A stretch of 47,215 nucleotides of DNA from contig NZ_LNQV01000034.1 of NCBI RefSeq assembly GCF_001515305.1, positions 1-47,215 on the forward strand. The letters run 5' to 3'. The position numbers and the translations under genes were made by a program. Origin of the DNA: Aquitalea pelogenes. GTDB taxonomy: Bacteria > Pseudomonadota > Gammaproteobacteria > Burkholderiales > Chromobacteriaceae. The notes under the pieces were generated by a model. The model was not told where the DNA came from. It was given only the letters and a program-made list of their open reading frames with translations, and did not search any database. Positions within the stretch are counted from its first letter, which is position 1, and every line of letters begins with the position of its first letter. Shown here one piece after another: positions 46,834 to 47,215 of this stretch.

Positions 46834-47215
46834 TCAGGCATGCAGCATCCCCAGGGGAATGTCGGCCAGCTGGCCGGGTGTGGCGTTGGCTGGTGCTGGC
46901 AGATGGGCGGCACGGCCCAGACGGTGGCTGTGGCGGCTTAGCCGGGTGGCGGGCCAGGCGGCAGTGGGCAGGCTGGCAAACAAGGCCAGATCCCAGCGCA
47001 GGCCCAGATAGGCGCGTAGTACCTGGCACAGGTCGTCATGGGTTTGCTGCCCGGCTTGCAGGTGGCCAAGTTCGGCACTGTGTTGCAGGTGCAGGGTGAG
47101 TTTGACCGTGCGCTGCACGTCCCGCAGCCGTGCGCCCAGTAACACCGTGCCGCGGCTGCAGGCGGGTGGCCCGGCCCAGCCGCCCGGCACCCAGCAGCAC
47201 CTTACGCGGGTAATG
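46834..47215 (-). CDS. tssG: T6SS baseplate subunit TssG, 3' part (runs off the window)
   Basis: The C-terminal end of a TssG-like protein: TVLLGARLRDVQRTVKLTL, QTHDDLCQVLRAYLGLRWDL and RLSRHSHRLGRAAHL, which match the order of motifs at the end of TssG. The 5' part is beyond the right edge. Within the last 60 bases the family-like reading (LLGAGRLGRATRLQ) lies in another frame, so an indel near 47155 is possible. The tssJ gene follows, 31 bases on. Confidence 0.75.
   Translation of the reverse strand, partial: ITRVRCCWVPGGWAGPPACSRGTVLLGARLRDVQRTVKLTLHLQHSAELGHLQAGQQTHDDLCQVLRAYLGLRWDLALFASLPTAAWPATRLSRHSHRLGRAAHLPAPANATPGQLADIPLGMLHA

Overview
The window looks like a chromosomal segment of a betaproteobacterium of the order Neisseriales, most likely a Chromobacteriaceae member (Chromobacterium/Aquitalea-like). 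The grounds are the GC-rich coding bias, a gcvT-gcvH-gcvP order behind a tandem glycine riboswitch, the yceD-rpmF-plsX-fabHDG-acpP-fabF-pabB-pabC order, and lemA next to a GIDE-type membrane protein. The genus is inference; no 16S rRNA gene is present.

Layout. Positions 1-5017: tail of an unknown gene, a terminator, then a promoter, a tandem glycine riboswitch and the glycine cleavage genes gcvT, gcvH, gcvP. Positions 5018-5510: a hairpin-rich non-coding gap. Positions 5511-12072: a PAS-GGDEF-EAL protein, a DppA-like peptide-binding protein, a TetR regulator, O-acetylhomoserine sulfhydrylase, and a BLUF blue-light sensor. Positions 12198-17194: GIDE-like membrane protein with EF-hand, lemA, a DUF2520 Rossmann protein, pncB, an RsmI-like methyltransferase and a Maf pyrophosphatase. 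Positions 17254-25923: the fatty-acid/phospholipid cluster yceD, rpmF, plsX, fabH, fabD, fabG, acpP, fabF, then pabB and pabC. Positions 26105-29070: a stand-alone EAL protein, a DUF4936 protein, tyrA and an SDR.

Positions 29067-47215, all on the minus strand, form one type VI secretion (T6SS) locus transcribed from the right edge leftward: tssG (partial), tssJ, tssE, tssK, tssL, an OmpA-domain anchor, hcp, vgrG, a DUF4123 chaperone, an AT-rich secreted orphan, two tandem DUF3304 lipoproteins, a Tle1 phospholipase effector, a two-TM protein of unknown role, a PAAR protein and tssM. Most stop/start pairs overlap, so translation is probably coupled. Sheath (tssB/C), tssA, tssF and clpV are not in the window and may lie beyond the right edge.

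The most unusual feature is in the effector module. The first 40 codons of tle1 are repeated at the 5' ends of both candidate immunity lipoproteins, with an exact 644-bp period, so the Sec/lipobox signal sits about 50 residues inside those reading frames. A remnant upstream suggests a further lost copy. The 390-aa two-TM protein, the 228-aa AT-rich secreted protein and the OmpA-domain protein with TssM-like topology are the least explained members.

A second cross-cutting observation is that six unrelated genes (gcvP, the TetR gene, the GIDE-like gene, the DUF2520 gene, the PAAR gene and vgrG) are each broken by what looks like one missing base, while both halves keep family sequence. This points to consensus indel errors, or possibly recent mutations, rather than old pseudogenes. 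They are annotated across their full restored spans.
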